From Odobenus rosmarus divergens (taxonomy: Eukaryota > Chordata > Mammalia > Carnivora > Odobenidae): a DNA stretch of 64,000 bases. The stretch covers positions 3,259,022 to 3,323,021 of the forward strand of contig NW_004450287.1 of assembly GCF_000321225.1 (NCBI RefSeq), written 5' to 3'. How positions within the stretch are numbered: position 1 is the stretch's first letter; every line of letters starts with the position of its first letter. The position numbers were made by a program, and so were the translations under genes. Below are positions 1 through 12,929 of this stretch, in pieces. The notes under the pieces were generated by a model, which had not been told where the DNA came from, made no database searches, and worked only from the letters and a program-made list of their open reading frames with translations.

Positions 1-2169
1 AAAAAAAAAAAACATTTCCACCCCCCAAAAAGAATAGCTATAAGACAGTTTTAAAACTTCATAAACTTAATCATATAAATAATTTAGAAGTTAGAAAGAA
101 ATCTCTAAAAGAGTAGTTAGAGTAAATTGGAGTTTTGTCCTGTGAGGATGTGGGCTTTGCACGTATGATCTAGAATTGAAAGTTAAATCAGAATCACTTT
201 TGTCTAAGATTTCGTTTGGATGCATGCCCACGAAATAATGTCATTCTAAGTTTCTAAATTTCAATTGCTTGAATTAATACCCAAATGGACTGACCCAGAT
301 GGAGTCATTTTCTGTGTGAGGGTAAGAATATGATGAGGAGATATACCACATCTTCAGAATTACACTAATTTGCTTATCTAAAATTTAAATTAAAATGACC
401 CCAAATGGAAATTATCTAAACAATATACTACTGCTGTAGACAACAAAAAATAACTATGTCCTGGTTTTCATATACATTTTAGAAGAAAAAAATGTCAGAT
501 TTGTGCAATTTAATGTAAACACCTTAGTCTTTGGAAACTATTTTCTAAGAGGCATCTTTATTTTAGAATTAGAAAGCAGTGAATAGAAATATGCAGTATT
601 AACTTTGAATAAGAATTAATGCAGTAAAAAATTCTTTCCATTTCCCATAATGTGTTCAACATTTTTGTAGACAAATATGTACATAATGAAAGTTTTAATT
701 CCTTATCACACAAAAAAGCAGCTGGGTTAAAAATAGAATATCAATCTGAACAAGTCACTGTACACTGCAAATACAAGGGAAGTCTATGTTCTGACAGTCA
801 GGTCTGGTATCTGAAGCTGCATAGACATTGAATTTAATTGAATCAAATATGAAAGAGCATATTCCCCAGGCTCAGAGGTCAAGGTAGAAAGGTGCAATTT
901 GACTTAACTTTTTGCACTTTTCCCCACCTAAGACGGTTCTTTTTTAAATGTATACTCCCTTAAAGGAAAAAGGGGATATTATTTTTAAGATTAAATGTCA
1001 AAATATTCATAACTTGCCAGAGCCATTCAAACTGGAAAGAAGACCCTAATAAAATCTCTACCAACTTTCATATTTCATAATTGCAGAGGCAAACAATAAG
1101 CAATGAATCTGACTAAACTCCAGCACTCCATTTGGATATACATCATGGCTGACAGTTTAAGAAAATTGACTTAAGCTTCTCACTGACTATGTGCCAAATA
1201 TGTGAATACCTTGAATAATTTTATCCACTTACCATATTGTTTTTAGGCTTCCAATTATTAAAATTGCACAGATAAGAGGAAAAGTGAGAAATAATAAGAC
1301 ACCACACCAGCTGTGCTGAGCTATTTAGACTCACACAGCTTGAATATTAAATTATCTAGAAAGTGAAACTGTAATAAACATGAAAAGTATATTCTCTCAG
1401 AGACTCAAACAGTTCTCGGAATTAATAATGGTATTTTTGCACATTTCTGTAGTTAAAGGACAGATCGTGAGTAGTACATACAACACAGATGGAAATGAAT
1501 CCTTCGTAGGACATGTAGAACGAAAACGCTCGCTAAAGCACCAGATACTCACAAAGCTTTAACTAGACCCTGCTGTAAATTAAGAAATTTCGGAAGTTGT
1601 TTTGAATCTTAATGATCATCAGGGTATCAGCTTATTTAATACAAGCAAGTGATAAATTGTATTTATGCTCTGATTAAAGAATTGTTTTTGAAGAGAAGTG
1701 TGATGACTAGCATCGTGCTAAAAAGGAATCTGAAGAACGGAATGAGTGAAAGCATCTTCCAAAAATGTCTAATTTACAGCAAGGGAGTAGTTTGGGCGCA
1801 GGAAGGATAACTGCAATTATAAAAAGGCAACACTGAAACTTCATTAGGCAACTGCTTAATCAAGTAGCAGCGGTAGGATAGATAGCTCAATTAAAAATAA
1901 AATCTTTCTATAACCATGTTTGCTTGCTTTAGGATGAGTCTTATTTTAAGTGTCACTTTGCCCTTCCGTTCGTATTTGTTTTCTTATGGTCTGTTGTGCT
2001 TTGTGTCAGTCCTCATACTCAGCAGAAGGAGATACTGAGGCTGGTTTAGTAGGAGACCTGGGGAAATCAAATTGCCTAACTCTAACCCAGTTGAAGGTGT
2101 TGATTAAAAAAAAAATAAGTGGCATGCTTCTGTATTTTCCTCATGTGAGTCCTAAGAGCAGTGGATTTC
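1..2169. other. Unique AT-rich DNA, no gene seen
   Basis: I see no recognisable gene or mobile element. A short open frame at 1380-1562 has no family resemblance, no splice context and ordinary composition. Confidence 0.6.
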
Positions 2170-2313
2170 AAGGAACAGAGGGAGGAGGTGAAGGAGGAGG
2201 AAGAGAAGATGAGGAAGAAGCAGAAAAGGAAGGAGAAGGAAACAAAGAGGAAAAGATGAGGAAGCAAGGAAGAGGAAGATCAGAAGGAGGAGGAGAAGAG
2301 AGAGAAGAGAAGG
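2170..2313 (+). repeat. Polypurine (GGA/GAA-rich) tract
   Basis: By hand count 135 of 144 bases are A or G, arranged as irregular GGA/GAA/AGGA units. It lies inside a 132-codon open frame (1950-2348), whose Glu/Gly/Lys/Arg-rich part is a by-product of this composition. Polypurine tracts of this kind can form triplex DNA. Confidence 0.9.
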
Positions 2314-2459
2314 CGTGTGTGTGGGTGGATTTCTCACGAGGACCCTAAGGAAGCGAGTGAATCATAGGTTCAGCAACAGGAAACTGAAGTGAAAGGGGAG
2401 AGAGGACTAGGTAGAATGTTGACAAGTGTATCATATCCTTAGTCTGGAGCAATCCTCCC

Positions 2460-2660
2460 CTGCTTCCTTGCATCCCAACTCCTTTACCCATTTACCCTGT
2501 TAACTCCACACACTCTATAAATACCAGCACAGATGTGTCTTCCTCTAGGAAGACTTTCTTATCCCTCAAAGATAGGACAGATGATCTTACTGTATTCTTA
2601 TATTTTTGTGCCCTCCTTAGATTTTACTTCCCTTAGGAAAGAGATTATGTGATCATTAAT
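2460..2660 (+). repeat. Ancient L2-type LINE relic
   Basis: The stretch follows the familiar L2 3'-region order: CT-rich start, an AGGAAGACTTTCTTATCCC element, then TTTGTGCCCTCC. It is strongly diverged; family and ends are tentative. Confidence 0.5.
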
Positions 2661-4297
2661 GTTACAGTGTTATAACCCCAGAAATTTTGTACATTTTATA
2701 AATCATATATTTACTCATAAATGCCGTTAGAATAAGAGATTAAAGAGTCTCAGAAAATCCCAAGTATGCATGTGGATCATTTATTTTCCTATGACTTTAG
2801 TGGAGTCATAATCCTCTCTAGATTTTTTTTTTTCAGATTGCTTAATAGTTTTAATTTTAGAATAGTTTTAGATTTACAGAAAAGTTGGGAAGATAGTGTG
2901 AAGAGTTCCCTCATACCTTGATCTCAATCACGCCAGGTACTAGCATCTTACGTTAGCATGGTGTGTTTGTCACGAGAAATAAACCCAATATTGATACATT
3001 TTTATTGAGTAAACTACATACGTTATTCAGATTTCCTTAGATTTTACCTCAATGTCATTTGTTTATTCCAAGATTTCATTCAGGATACCACATCACATTT
3101 AGTCATCTTGTTTTCTTAGGCTACTATAGACTGTGACAGTTTTTCAGATTTTCCTAATATTGGATAACTTCAACGGTTTTAAGGAACTTGGTCAGGTATT
3201 TTATAGAATGCCCCTGATTTGTGGTTTTTCTGCTATTTTTTTCTCATAATTATACTGAAGTTATGTGTTTTTGGGAGGAAGATCATAGAGATAAAGTGCC
3301 ATTTCATTGCCTTGATATGATTCACGTTCTCAACATAACTTACCACTGTTGATATTGACCCTGATCACCTGGCTGAGGTAGGGTTTGTCATAACTCCCCA
3401 CTGTAAGGTTTCCCATTTCCATACTGCACTATTTGGAAGGAATTCACTATGCACAGCCCAAATCTAGTTTGTTTTTGTTTTAGATTTTTTTGGGAGATTT
3501 CAATATAGATAGTTGTGTTACCATGAATAAAGCCAGTTTTATTTCTTTCTTTACAATTTTTATAACTTTTATTTATTTTTCTTGTTTTTCACACTAGGTA
3601 GGATTTCTAGTGTGATGTTGAATAAGAGTGGTGAGAGAGGACAGCCTTTCAGTGTTCCTGATCTTAGAGCACATGAGTTCAGTCTTTCACCACTAAGTAC
3701 AATATTAGGCATAGGTTTTAATGAATTCTCTTTGTAAGATTAAGGGAATTCTCTTCTAATTCTAAAATTTTGCAACGTTTTGTCATGTTAGGGGTATGAA
3801 TTTTGTCAGCTACTTTTTCTGTAACTATTGATATGATCATATGGTTTTTCTTATTTATTCTGCTAAGATGATGAGATATATTGATAGATTTAGGAGTGTT
3901 GAACTGGCATTGTTTCTTAGAATGAAACCCTGTAGTGTACTATTTGGTATGGATTTTAGTATCTTAGTTCATGAAAGAGTATAGTTTGTAACTTCCTTTC
4001 TTGTAATTATTTTATTTCAATTTTAGGGTGATGCTAGCCTCATGCATTTTCACATTCCACTGTTACACACGTACACATTTAGAATTGTTATATCCTCTTG
4101 AAGAGCAGTATTGCCCCTATTTATCCCTGATATCTTCCTTGTTCTTAAGTCTGCTTTTCTGAATTAATATACCTATTCGTGCTTTCTTCTGAATAGTATT
4201 AACAAGGTATGTCATTCTCCATCTCTTTACTTTTAACCTATGCAAACCCTTATATGTAAAGGGATTCTCTTATACACAACATAAAATTAGTTCTTTT

Positions 4298-4324
4298 TTC
4301 TTCTTCTTCTTCTTTTTTTTTTTG
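4298..4324 (+). repeat. Polypyrimidine (TTC)n/T run
   Basis: TTC units flanked by T-runs. Its complement gives the Lys/Glu-rich patch of a spurious minus-strand frame at 4250-4438. Confidence 0.8.
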
Positions 4325-4590
4325 GTTATCCATTCTGACAATCTCTGTTGTTATTGGTATATTTTGACCACTCTCACGTAAAGTGGTAATTGTTATAGTT
4401 GGATTAATATCTGTCCTCTGTAACTCTCCTATATTCATTGCCTTTTTAGTTTATTTTTCCCCTCTTTTATTTTTTGGCCATCTGCTTTTAACTGAACATT
4501 TTATTTCCATTTTTAACCATTTTTTAGGTTATCATCTATAGTTTTTTAAAAATTGTGGTCAGTTATCCTGGTGTTAAAATACATTGTGTA

Positions 4591-4808
4591 GGGGCACCTG
4601 AGTGGATCAGATGGTTGAGCGACCGGCTCTTGACTTTGGCTCAGTTCATGATCTCAGGGTCCTGGGATCAAGGCCTACATTGGGCTCCCTGCTCAGCAGG
4701 GAGTCTGCTTGTCCCTCTCCCTCTGCCCCTCACCCCTGCTTGTGCTTTCTCTCTCTCTCTCTTGCTCTGCTCTCTCTCAAATAAATTAAATCTTTAAAAA
4801 AATAAATA
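4591..4808 (+). mobile_element. CAN-SINE (SINEC), plus strand, diverged
   Basis: tRNA-Lys-derived carnivoran SINE. The head is GGGGCACCTGAGTGGATCAG, the body contains CAGGGTCCTGGGATCAAG, and a CT-rich stretch leads into AAATTAAATCTTT and an A-rich end. Substitutions in the head and an imperfect TSD (4578-4590 and 4809-4821, 10 of 13) suggest an older insertion. It sits inside the antisense L1M copy, so it is the younger of the two. Confidence 0.93.
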
Positions 4809-7110
4809 AATATATTGGATAAATCATGTAAATATACCTTCCAAACAATACGATATAGCTTCACATATAGTAAGTACTGAAAGTACTTTATAACAAATAT
4901 TCCATTTTCCTTTCTTTTGTGCCTTGTGACATTGTTATCATTTACTTAACTTATTTTTATACTATCATCCAATAAATAATCATTATTTTGAATTTAAACA
5001 AATAATTATCTTGCAGATCAATTAAGATTAAGAAAAATACAATATTTCACTTTACCTTCAATTACTCTTCTAACATTCTTTGTTTATGTAGTTCCAAGTT
5101 GCCAACCTATTTCATTGTTCTGCTTGAAGAAATTCTTTTAACATTTCTTGCAGAGCTGGTCTGAGGGAGATAATCCCCTTACAATTTTTGCCTGGGAAAG
5201 CCTTTATTACTCCTCAATTTAGGAATGATAATTTCACTGAATTTAAAGTCTATGTTGGTGTTTTCTCTTTTCTTTATTTTCTTTTTCTTCCCTCCCCACC
5301 CCCTACCCCCCCAGCCCCTTAATACTTGAAGGATTCACTTCACTCTGTTTTTCCTTGCAGGGCTTATGAAAAGAAAATAAGCCTACTGCAGTTTTTATCC
5401 TTGTTCCTGGATAGGTATGTTCCCCCCCCCCAATAATTTGGTTTTCTTTAAGATTTTATCTTTGTCCATTATTTTCTACAGCTTAAATATGATATGTCTG
5501 AATGTTTTTGCTTTTGGAATTCATGGTGCATAGTGTCTCTGAGATTCCTGGATCTGTGGTTTGATGTCTGCCAATAACTGTGGATAGTTCTCAGACATTA
5601 TTAATTCAAGTGTTTCTTTTCTGTGATTTACTTTTGCTTTTGCTTCTGGCATTCAAATTAAGGGTGCTACACTTTCTGATATTGTCTCACAGTTTTTGGA
5701 TGTTTTTTTCTTTTAAAATTAAAAAAAAAATCTTTACACTAGAGTTTGAGAAATTTCTCTTGATCTTTCTTAAGTTCATCACGCTTTTCCTTAGCCATAT
5801 GCAGTCTACTGACGAGCTTGTTGAAGACATTCTTCATTTATGTTACTATGGTTTTGATTTCTAGCATTTCCTTTAGACTCTTTCTTAAAGTTTCCATCTC
5901 TCTATTTTACCTATCTGTTCTTACATGTCAGTTAGTTTTTCCATTAGGACCTTTTACATATGTCATAGTTTGTTTAAAATCCTGTCTATAATTCCAACAT
6001 CTGTATCAAATCTCAGTTTAATTCTGATGATTGCTTTGTTTCTTGGCTTGGCTTGGCTTGTAATTTTTTTTTTTTCTTTGAAAGTTCGACATGTATTGGG
6101 TAGTAGGAACTCAAGTAAACAGGACTTTAGTATGAAGATTATATTGTTATGGGTAAAAAAAAATGTGCAGGGTTTTTATGTAGCTGTAGGTACCAGAATC
6201 TTTAAATTCCTCTCTTATCTTTGTTTATTGTCTCCCCTCTTGAATCTGTTCCTTGTAGCTTTTTCAGTTATAACCCACTGTTGTTATTTTGGAAACCTGT
6301 TGGTGTTCCAGTAAGATGTGAGAGATAGGGATAGGGAGCATTCTGTAATCTTCCAATTAAGTCTGAGCATTTTAGTGGACTTTCTCAGGGCTGTAGCTTT
6401 CATAAGTGTTTCCCCTTGGTTTTGCTCCCCCCAACCCACCCCCGCTATTTTCTTACCTCGCTGCAGCATTTCTAATACTTTTTTCTGCAGCCCTGACTCC
6501 TGTCGACTATGTTTTTTGTTTTGTGTTGTTTTATTTTGTTTTATTTTTCCTCTCAGGAGTCACAAGAAGATTAGAGGGGACTGGAGTGGAAGATATTCCA
6601 TTTGTCCAGTAAGGATAAAGTTTTAGAAGTGCACATTGTCAAGGCCCTTTCCCCCGGATAAAAGGCTTTTATTTCACAAGGGTTACGTTTTCCCTCCCCC
6701 TGCCAGAGCTATGTGGGTATCTTTCTCAGATCCTCACAGGGGGAACTTGGCTGGAAGTTACTGGAGGAAAAATCTATGAAAGTGAGAATACCCAGCTAAG
6801 ACTGTAGTTCTAAGAAGTTTGTTGATCTCTTACTAGTCCACACTCAGCCTCCAATGGTTCTTCAAAATTTCCATTCAGTTGTTCTTACCAGTTCATGGCT
6901 CCAGCAGCTACTCCTCCAGATATGCAGATCTCTGATGCTGTATCTCTCTGAATGCTCCTGTCTCTCCAGAATTCAGGCTGCATCTGCCCTGTGAATTCTG
7001 TCTTTTGATGCAAGACATTACTTATTTTCAGTCTGTCCAGTGTTTTTGTTTCTTTGTTTTTTTGGTAAGGACAGGAGGAGAACTTTCACACCCTTCACAC
7101 CTTGGAGCTG

Positions 7111-8094
7111 AAATTGGAAATAGCTTAGATTTATCTTTAGAAGGAGAAAACTCTCATTTCTCTTCATGAATAATAGCTGGTTCATGTATGTAACTGAAGA
7201 GCCAAACCCTATCTTTATGAATAATGACTGATCTTCAACTAATAGCCACAGGGCTACTTATAGGTGACGCCATGTTATCTCCAGATAGAGAGTAGTTGAA
7301 GATGGGGCAAAATTAAACACCTTTTGTATTTCAAATGAAGTACCAATTTTCTTACAGAGTTCGCAGGGTGAAGACATTTTCTCAACGCCGTCAAAAATTA
7401 TTCCTTTGATCTTTTCTTTGATCTCCCTTTTGATGTCAGAATGAACCATCTTGCTACTCATGAGAGGATTTTATAAGAAGGCTGAGGAATAAGAAATTAA
7501 CCGCCTTCCTTGCTTCCCAGAAGTGGTTCTTCAATGACAACTAATATAAAAATCATGTTAAAAAAGGTTACAGTTCTTTCCTTCTCCACATCTACCTCAC
7601 CCAGTAAATATTACTTATTTAGTTAACTTCAAACCAGGTATTATTGTCTCCAAAAGCCAACATTGAATGCACTAATATGTTTTAGTGGAAAGCAGTGACT
7701 TTCTCTTACTAACTAGTAAAAAATATTAATAGCATCTCTTATGCTAATATTATAAAATATAGAATTAAAGGAAATGAATAAAATATAACTACATGAGAGG
7801 GTAAAGGCCACAATATTCTATTTAAAAATGAGTCAAATTTGGCACATATATACAATATGCTTTCTATATCCTAAAAACTAGAATGTTGTCAAAATATTCA
7901 TTTTGGTACTAGATTTTATGCTTTAGGTCATACGGTGTTAGAAGGCATAGATTTTCAATGGTCCTATTTATATATGTCCATACCAAAGTAGACCAAATAC
8001 ATACAGACTCTTTATCAATTGTTGAATATGTGAGGATATGGATTCTGGTCATGCCTTTACTGTTTGTCACCAATTATATCTTCAAAGAATAGGA
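7111..8094. other. Unique DNA with one orphan minus-strand ORF
   Basis: No repeat family recognised. A 67-codon minus-strand frame (7258-7461) is treated separately. The remainder is AT-rich with no feature I can support. Confidence 0.5.
7258..7461 (-). other. Orphan open frame of unknown status
   Basis: The 67-residue frame starts MSSKMVHSDIKREIKEKIKG and contains a CELC (C-x2-C) pair. Composition is balanced rather than low-complexity, with a charged, helix-like N-terminal third. A TATAAAA lies upstream on the same strand (complement of about 7471-7477), with the ATG at 7459-7461. I do not recognise a family. It could be chance, a decayed exon or part of an old LTR. No splice partner, codon bias or homologue can be shown. 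Confidence 0.12.
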
Positions 8095-8290
8095 ATAATT
8101 ATAGCACATTTTTTATTTAGTATGTGCTCTGTTAATTTTTTATTCACAAAGTTTTATTTTCATCTCATAACAGCCATGTGAGGGAAGTAATATTATTATC
8201 AGTATTTTACAGATGGCAAAAATTTGAGACTTGGATTTTGAACATGTGTTAAAGTCTACCCATTTAATAAGTGCTGAAGTGTAATCATAT
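8095..8290 (-). repeat. MIR SINE relic
   Basis: Matches the order of the MIR core on the minus strand: CATCTCATAACAGCCATGTG, then ATTATTATCAGTATTTTACAGATG, then a degraded remainder. Ends approximate. Confidence 0.7.
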
Positions 8291-8395
8291 TTAATAATAG
8301 GCATAATCAAAATACATATCCTCATCTTCCAGTCATGTCAGTAAAGTAAATGACTTTAACTCTTCCAGATAAAGAAAAATAGTGCTACATATCAT

Positions 8396-9350
8396 ATGTT
8401 ATCAGGGAAATGCAAATTAAAAAATGAGATACCACTACATACCTATTAGAACAGCCAAAAGCTAGAGCATTGTTTATTATCAAATGCTGCTATGGATGTG
8501 GAGCAGCAGGAACTTTCATTAATTAGTGGTGGGAATGCAAAATGGTAAAGCCACTTTGGAAGACAGTTTAGTGGTTTCTTACAAAACTAAATATGCTCTT
8601 ACAAAACTATATATGTTCTTAATATATGATCTAGCAATTACTCTTCGGTATTTACCCAAAGGAGTTGAAAATTTATGTCCACCCAAGAACCTGCACAGGA
8701 ATGTTTATAGCAACTGTATTTATAATTGTCAAAACTTGAAAATAATTACGATGTCCTTCAGAAAGCGAATAGATAAAAAAACTAACTTTGGACAATGGAA
8801 TAGTATACAGTGTTAAAAAGAGATGAGCTGTCAAGCTATGAAGGAGGAAACCTAAATGGATATTATTATTTTAAAAAAGTCAATGTGAAAAGGTTACGCA
8901 CGGTATGATTCCAACTATATGATTGATATTCTGGACAAGGCCACACTATGGAGATGGCAAAAATATCAGTGGTTGCTAGGGACCAAAGGGGTGGGGGATA
9001 TTAGGCTGAGCACAGGGGATTTTTAGGGCAAGAAAAATACTCTGTATGATATTATAATGACGGATATATCCCATTATATAATATGTTCAAGCTTATAGAA
9101 TGTACAAGGCAAAGAGTTAACAGTAATGTAAACTACAGACCTTGAATGACTATCAGTGGACACTGTGTGATGTGTCAATTTAGGTTCATCAGTTGTAACA
9201 AATGTAGCCTCTGGTGGGAGATGCTGATAATGAGGGAGGCTATGCATGTGTAGGAGCAGGGATACATGGGAAAACTCTGTACTTTTCTGTCAATTTTGCT
9301 GTGAACCTAAAACTGCTCTCCAAAAAGTCTTAAAAAATAAAAATGGAAAA
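8396..9350 (+). mobile_element. Ancient L1M 3' segment, sense
   Basis: End of ORF2 and 3' UTR of an old L1. It begins at ATCAGGGAAATGCAAATTAA, passes TGGTGGGAATGCAAAATGG and CAACTGTATTTATAATTGTC, and ends near TTTTGCTGTGAACCTAAAAC with a short A-rich tail at 9330-9350. Frame broken; the 96-codon open frame at 8526-8816 is an L1 remnant. Confidence 0.85.
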
Positions 9351-11030
9351 GAAAGATGATTCTAGGTTTTTGATCAAGTAATAATAACTAGTAAGCTATA
9401 GCTAGTATTAGTCTTTTTCATTAATAAGTAAGCAAACCCATTTTCTCTTTATTTCTCTGGCTCTTAACCTTACCCTGGAATCCCTTACTTTTTCAAAGAG
9501 AAATTGAATTGCATTTCAGGTTCAATTATTTTATTTTTTACGCCGTATATGAAAAACATTGTCTTAAATTCAGTGTAACTGTAACTGTGGAAATAACTAA
9601 AATTTTATATTTGGAAAACATAAAGGTTTGTTATCATTAGAAATATTGATATGTTTTATTTTCTTAAATTTTTATACATGCAAAATGGTGTAAGGATAAT
9701 ATTACAAACGTCAATAGGCTCAGCAGCCAGTTTAAGATATAATGTGTTATTATTTATTAGAATTCATATTAATTGAAATGTTATACACCAGACAATAATT
9801 TAAAATACACATTAATATTTAGAAACTAGTTTATTATTTTGACTTTCGTAACAAGGAAATGAATATGGGTTTTCATTCCCATGACTTGTTTAGATTTCTT
9901 TACACAGGGACATACTATTTTGTGTGCCAAATGTCGAATTGACTCTTCTTGTCAGTTTAGGAAATGACTGTTTAAAAATTTGCTATTGATCATCTGTTCC
10001 GTTGACAGAGTGGCAGTTGTTTCTATTTTGCTTTACCAAATCTTAATAATTTATTGGATAGTTTAATGACACTCATGGTGGTATAAAGATTGTTTGTTGT
10101 ATTGGCTTGCTAGTTGGGGACAATTGTTTTCATAGGGAAAACCTACCTAATTTAATCCTAATATGATTATCTGTCTTCAGTCAGCCTTGTTCACATGCAG
10201 ACAAGTAGAATTAATTATTTTTAAATGCATGTCTGATATGTACAAATTTTTAATTGGATACAGACTGAAGAAATGACACTTTATTTGTGAGTGAATATAT
10301 CTATAAATTCTCTCCATATCTATATTTACATCTCTCGCTATTTAAAAAATTTTTTTTTATTTTCTGAGAGTTTTATCACAATATTTTAACAGTGTTTATA
10401 AATGTAAACTGTCATGTAGACAATTCTCTGAAGAATGAGTTGATACATAACAATGAGAATTTCTTCCCAGAGTAAACTGAAATTTTACTTAACCACCAAT
10501 GTTATTTTCAGGCAGTCAGTAGAATTAAAATTTGTACCATCTTTTAAAAATTTATAACTTAATTAACCATATCCCTGCTGAAATTAATGTATATAAGATT
10601 TATGTCATAGCTTTGTTATAAATCTGTGATGACAATTCAGAAAGTATATAAAATCATATAGCACAAAGTGAAAGTGTATTTCACACTAGTAATTCAATTA
10701 AATTAAAATTATAGGAATTTGCTTTTTTAACAGCAGAGATGTCTATTGATCTCTGCTTTAACATTTTTTTCAGTGTTAAAATTATGATTTCTATACAGTA
10801 AGGCTTTGAACCGTGAGATCTTAATCACCCTTAAATATATAACGTGTTTAAATCCCAAACATCTAATTTGGTTTATTTTTGAGTCAGAGATGTTTTATGT
10901 ATTCCCAACTATTTTTTTGCAGTCACGGCTCTGTCATATGGTCTTTCCATGACCTTCCTCCAAGTAAAAGTAGATTTACTTTTCATTTAAACAAATACAT
11001 TGTCTGGCTTCCCACATATTATATTATAAG
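9351..11030. other. Unique AT-rich DNA, no gene seen
   Basis: Very AT-rich. Nothing recognised on either strand; the short frame at 10879-11073 has no support. Confidence 0.6.
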
Positions 11031-11034
11031 ATTT

Positions 11035-11200
11035 CAGTTTAGCCTTGGTTTCTCTTCCTTTCCTCATCTTTAAGTGATGATAAAAATAAAAACCTTGTAA
11101 AGCTGTTGAAAGGATTAAGATTTTAAAAAATCCAAGGAAAGTGTTTTTCATAGTGATTTACATGGAGTAAAATTTCAAAGATTAGTATTATTTTGTCATA
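11035..11200 (+). repeat. MIR SINE relic
   Basis: Degraded MIR 3' half: CAGTTTAGCCTTGGTTTCTC, CCTCATCTTTAAGTGATGAT, GTTGAAAGGATTAAG. Order fits MIR in sense; heavily diverged. Confidence 0.6.
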
Positions 11201-12073
11201 ATTATGGTTTATATATTAAAGTACATATTATACATATGGCTGTGCTTCCCTGAAAACGTAAAATAGTTGTATTCTTAATATTGCTCAGGGAGTATGGTTC
11301 CAGATGTATTGCCACTTAAAACTTATTGAAAGCTTGCCAGTAATAACATATATGAAAGATTTACCAAATAATATCTAGTCTATTTATCTTTCTAGATAAG
11401 AAAAGGCACATGTGTTTCATCTCATATGGAATCTGGGACCATTTAGTATTGGCTGTCTAGAGCAGTGTTGAGAAGGATTCTGAGTTTAAGCTCAGTTTCA
11501 GAAAGAAATAGAATAGGTAAAAAGCATGTCCTGTGTATGTAATTATAATGCGCAAATACTACAAAATGCAACCTTGAATTAAATGGGAAAAAAATGGAAC
11601 TACATACCTGAGTTCCCTTATTTGGAAAACGAAAGAGTTAATTTTGCCAATTTACCTATAACCTGATGCCTTCTGCACTAAAGAACAAGCATTTCCTAAT
11701 CCTAGATGACTCATTGCTATAATTATTGGAAAACAGTTTATGAGGACATATTTCAGTCATTTATACAATATTTAGCTTCATGAAAAGCCCAAGGGGAAAT
11801 GTCTTTCTCATCTTGTGGCCAGGAGTTACTGGGCTTATCTGTGCAATTAAATTGATCCTACAAATCCTATAAATGCTGATAATTCCTCCTTTTTAAAAGT
11901 TTTTATTGTTAGAAAATTTAGAGATTTCTGGTTGTTACAATGCTAGCAAACATGTTAGGAGAACTTAACAGAATTATTTCTGTTTTGAAACTTGATTCTT
12001 GACTACATTTTCTATATCCTATGCTTGTTTGGCCTTTACCTTTCATTCCTGATACTTTCAGTTATGATTTTAT
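11201..12073. other. Unique AT-rich DNA, no gene seen
   Basis: Nothing recognised before the TG microsatellite. Confidence 0.6.
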
Positions 12074-12116
12074 TTGTGTGTGTGGGTGTGTTTGTGTGTG
12101 TGTGTGTGTGTGTGTA
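12074..12116 (+). repeat. (TG)n microsatellite
   Basis: Interrupted TG repeat with GG and TT interruptions near its 5' side, then an uninterrupted TG run ending in TATGAC. Confidence 0.95.
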
Positions 12117-12234
12117 TGACCTTAATTTTTTCCAGAAGAAGGCAGGATTTTTATAAATAAGTGCACATTAATAAATTTAAAATGCTTAGGAATTTTAGTG
12201 CAGTTATTTTTCCTATAGCATGGGTTTTTGTAAC

Positions 12235-12310
12235 TCATACTGACATTTTTGAGTACTTATCTTTCAGGCACTGTTTGAAATGCTGGGGAACTGGAAATGG
12301 GCAAGAAAGA
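12235..12310 (-). repeat. L2-type relic, antisense
   Basis: TTGAGTACTTATCTTTCAGG, CACTG and GCTGGGGAACTGGAAATGGG follow the complement of the common L2 3' end. Confidence 0.5.
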
Positions 12311-12929
12311 CACAAAAAATAGTAATAAAGTGATAGCAATTTAGAGTTAGTATTAGAAGAAATAAAGCAAACTTTGTAGGAATAACTGTGTATAAATGAC
12401 TATGTTTTAATTTCATAGCAATGGGTGCCAACTTGATTAAAAACAGATATGCTTGGCTGTGTTAATGGTTCTAGTAACAGTAAAACACTAGAAGAGGAAA
12501 AGAAGTTATATTTGTGTAAAATGGTTTATCAACATAAGTCTGTTGAAAGATGTTTATTTTTTGTAGATATAAAATGCGCATATTAAGAAAACACCTTTGT
12601 TAGAGGAATTACTAAAAGTGATATAATTTATTATCATGAGTATGAAAATCTCTACCTCTTCGTCTTTCTTGGTTTTCTTATTGAAACATTTTAACATAAT
12701 TTTTGATACAATGCTTCTTTCAGGGATGTAACCATTATATCACAGAGTGAATGAAAGATCTATTTGTATGAAATATAATTGTCACCTTGGGATAATTCCT
12801 ACTCAGGATAAAGATACTTATGGAGAAGGTAAAGGACTACGATATTCAATTTGCCAGTATAGTTTTTTCAATTAAATGATTAATCACTCAAATTATTGCT
12901 CCATTGTATTAGGTGTATTTAGGTCAGGT
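12311..12929. other. Unique AT-rich DNA, no gene seen
   Basis: Nothing recognised. Confidence 0.55.

Larger units (their letters stand above)
2841..7110 (-). mobile_element. Long ancient L1 (L1M-type) copy, antisense, SINE-interrupted
   Basis: From low to high coordinates this reads as a minus-strand L1, 3' to 5'. The complement of an old L1 3' end (TTTAGATTTACAGAAAAGTTG) begins near 2860 and the 3' region runs to about 3450. The reverse-transcriptase part of ORF2 in antisense (GTTGAATAAGAGTGGTGAGAG at 3617, then GGTGATGCTAGCCTCATGC at 4027) fills 3490-4045. Segments resembling more 5' parts follow: 4060-4560, 5060-6050 (including ATTCCTGGATCTGTGG) and 6320-7110. A CAN-SINE at 4591-4808 splits it. 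It is decayed, with deletions and no usable frame. The ORF2 part is firm; that one insertion explains all segments is inferred from consistent order and strand. Confidence 0.65.

Noticed and set aside
1950..2348. 132-codon open frame
   Set aside because: Its second half is the Glu/Gly-rich translation of a polypurine tract; the opposite strand also has open frames there. No family resemblance.
8526..8816. 96-codon frame at 8.5 kb
   Set aside because: Part of an ancient L1M ORF2/3' UTR remnant.
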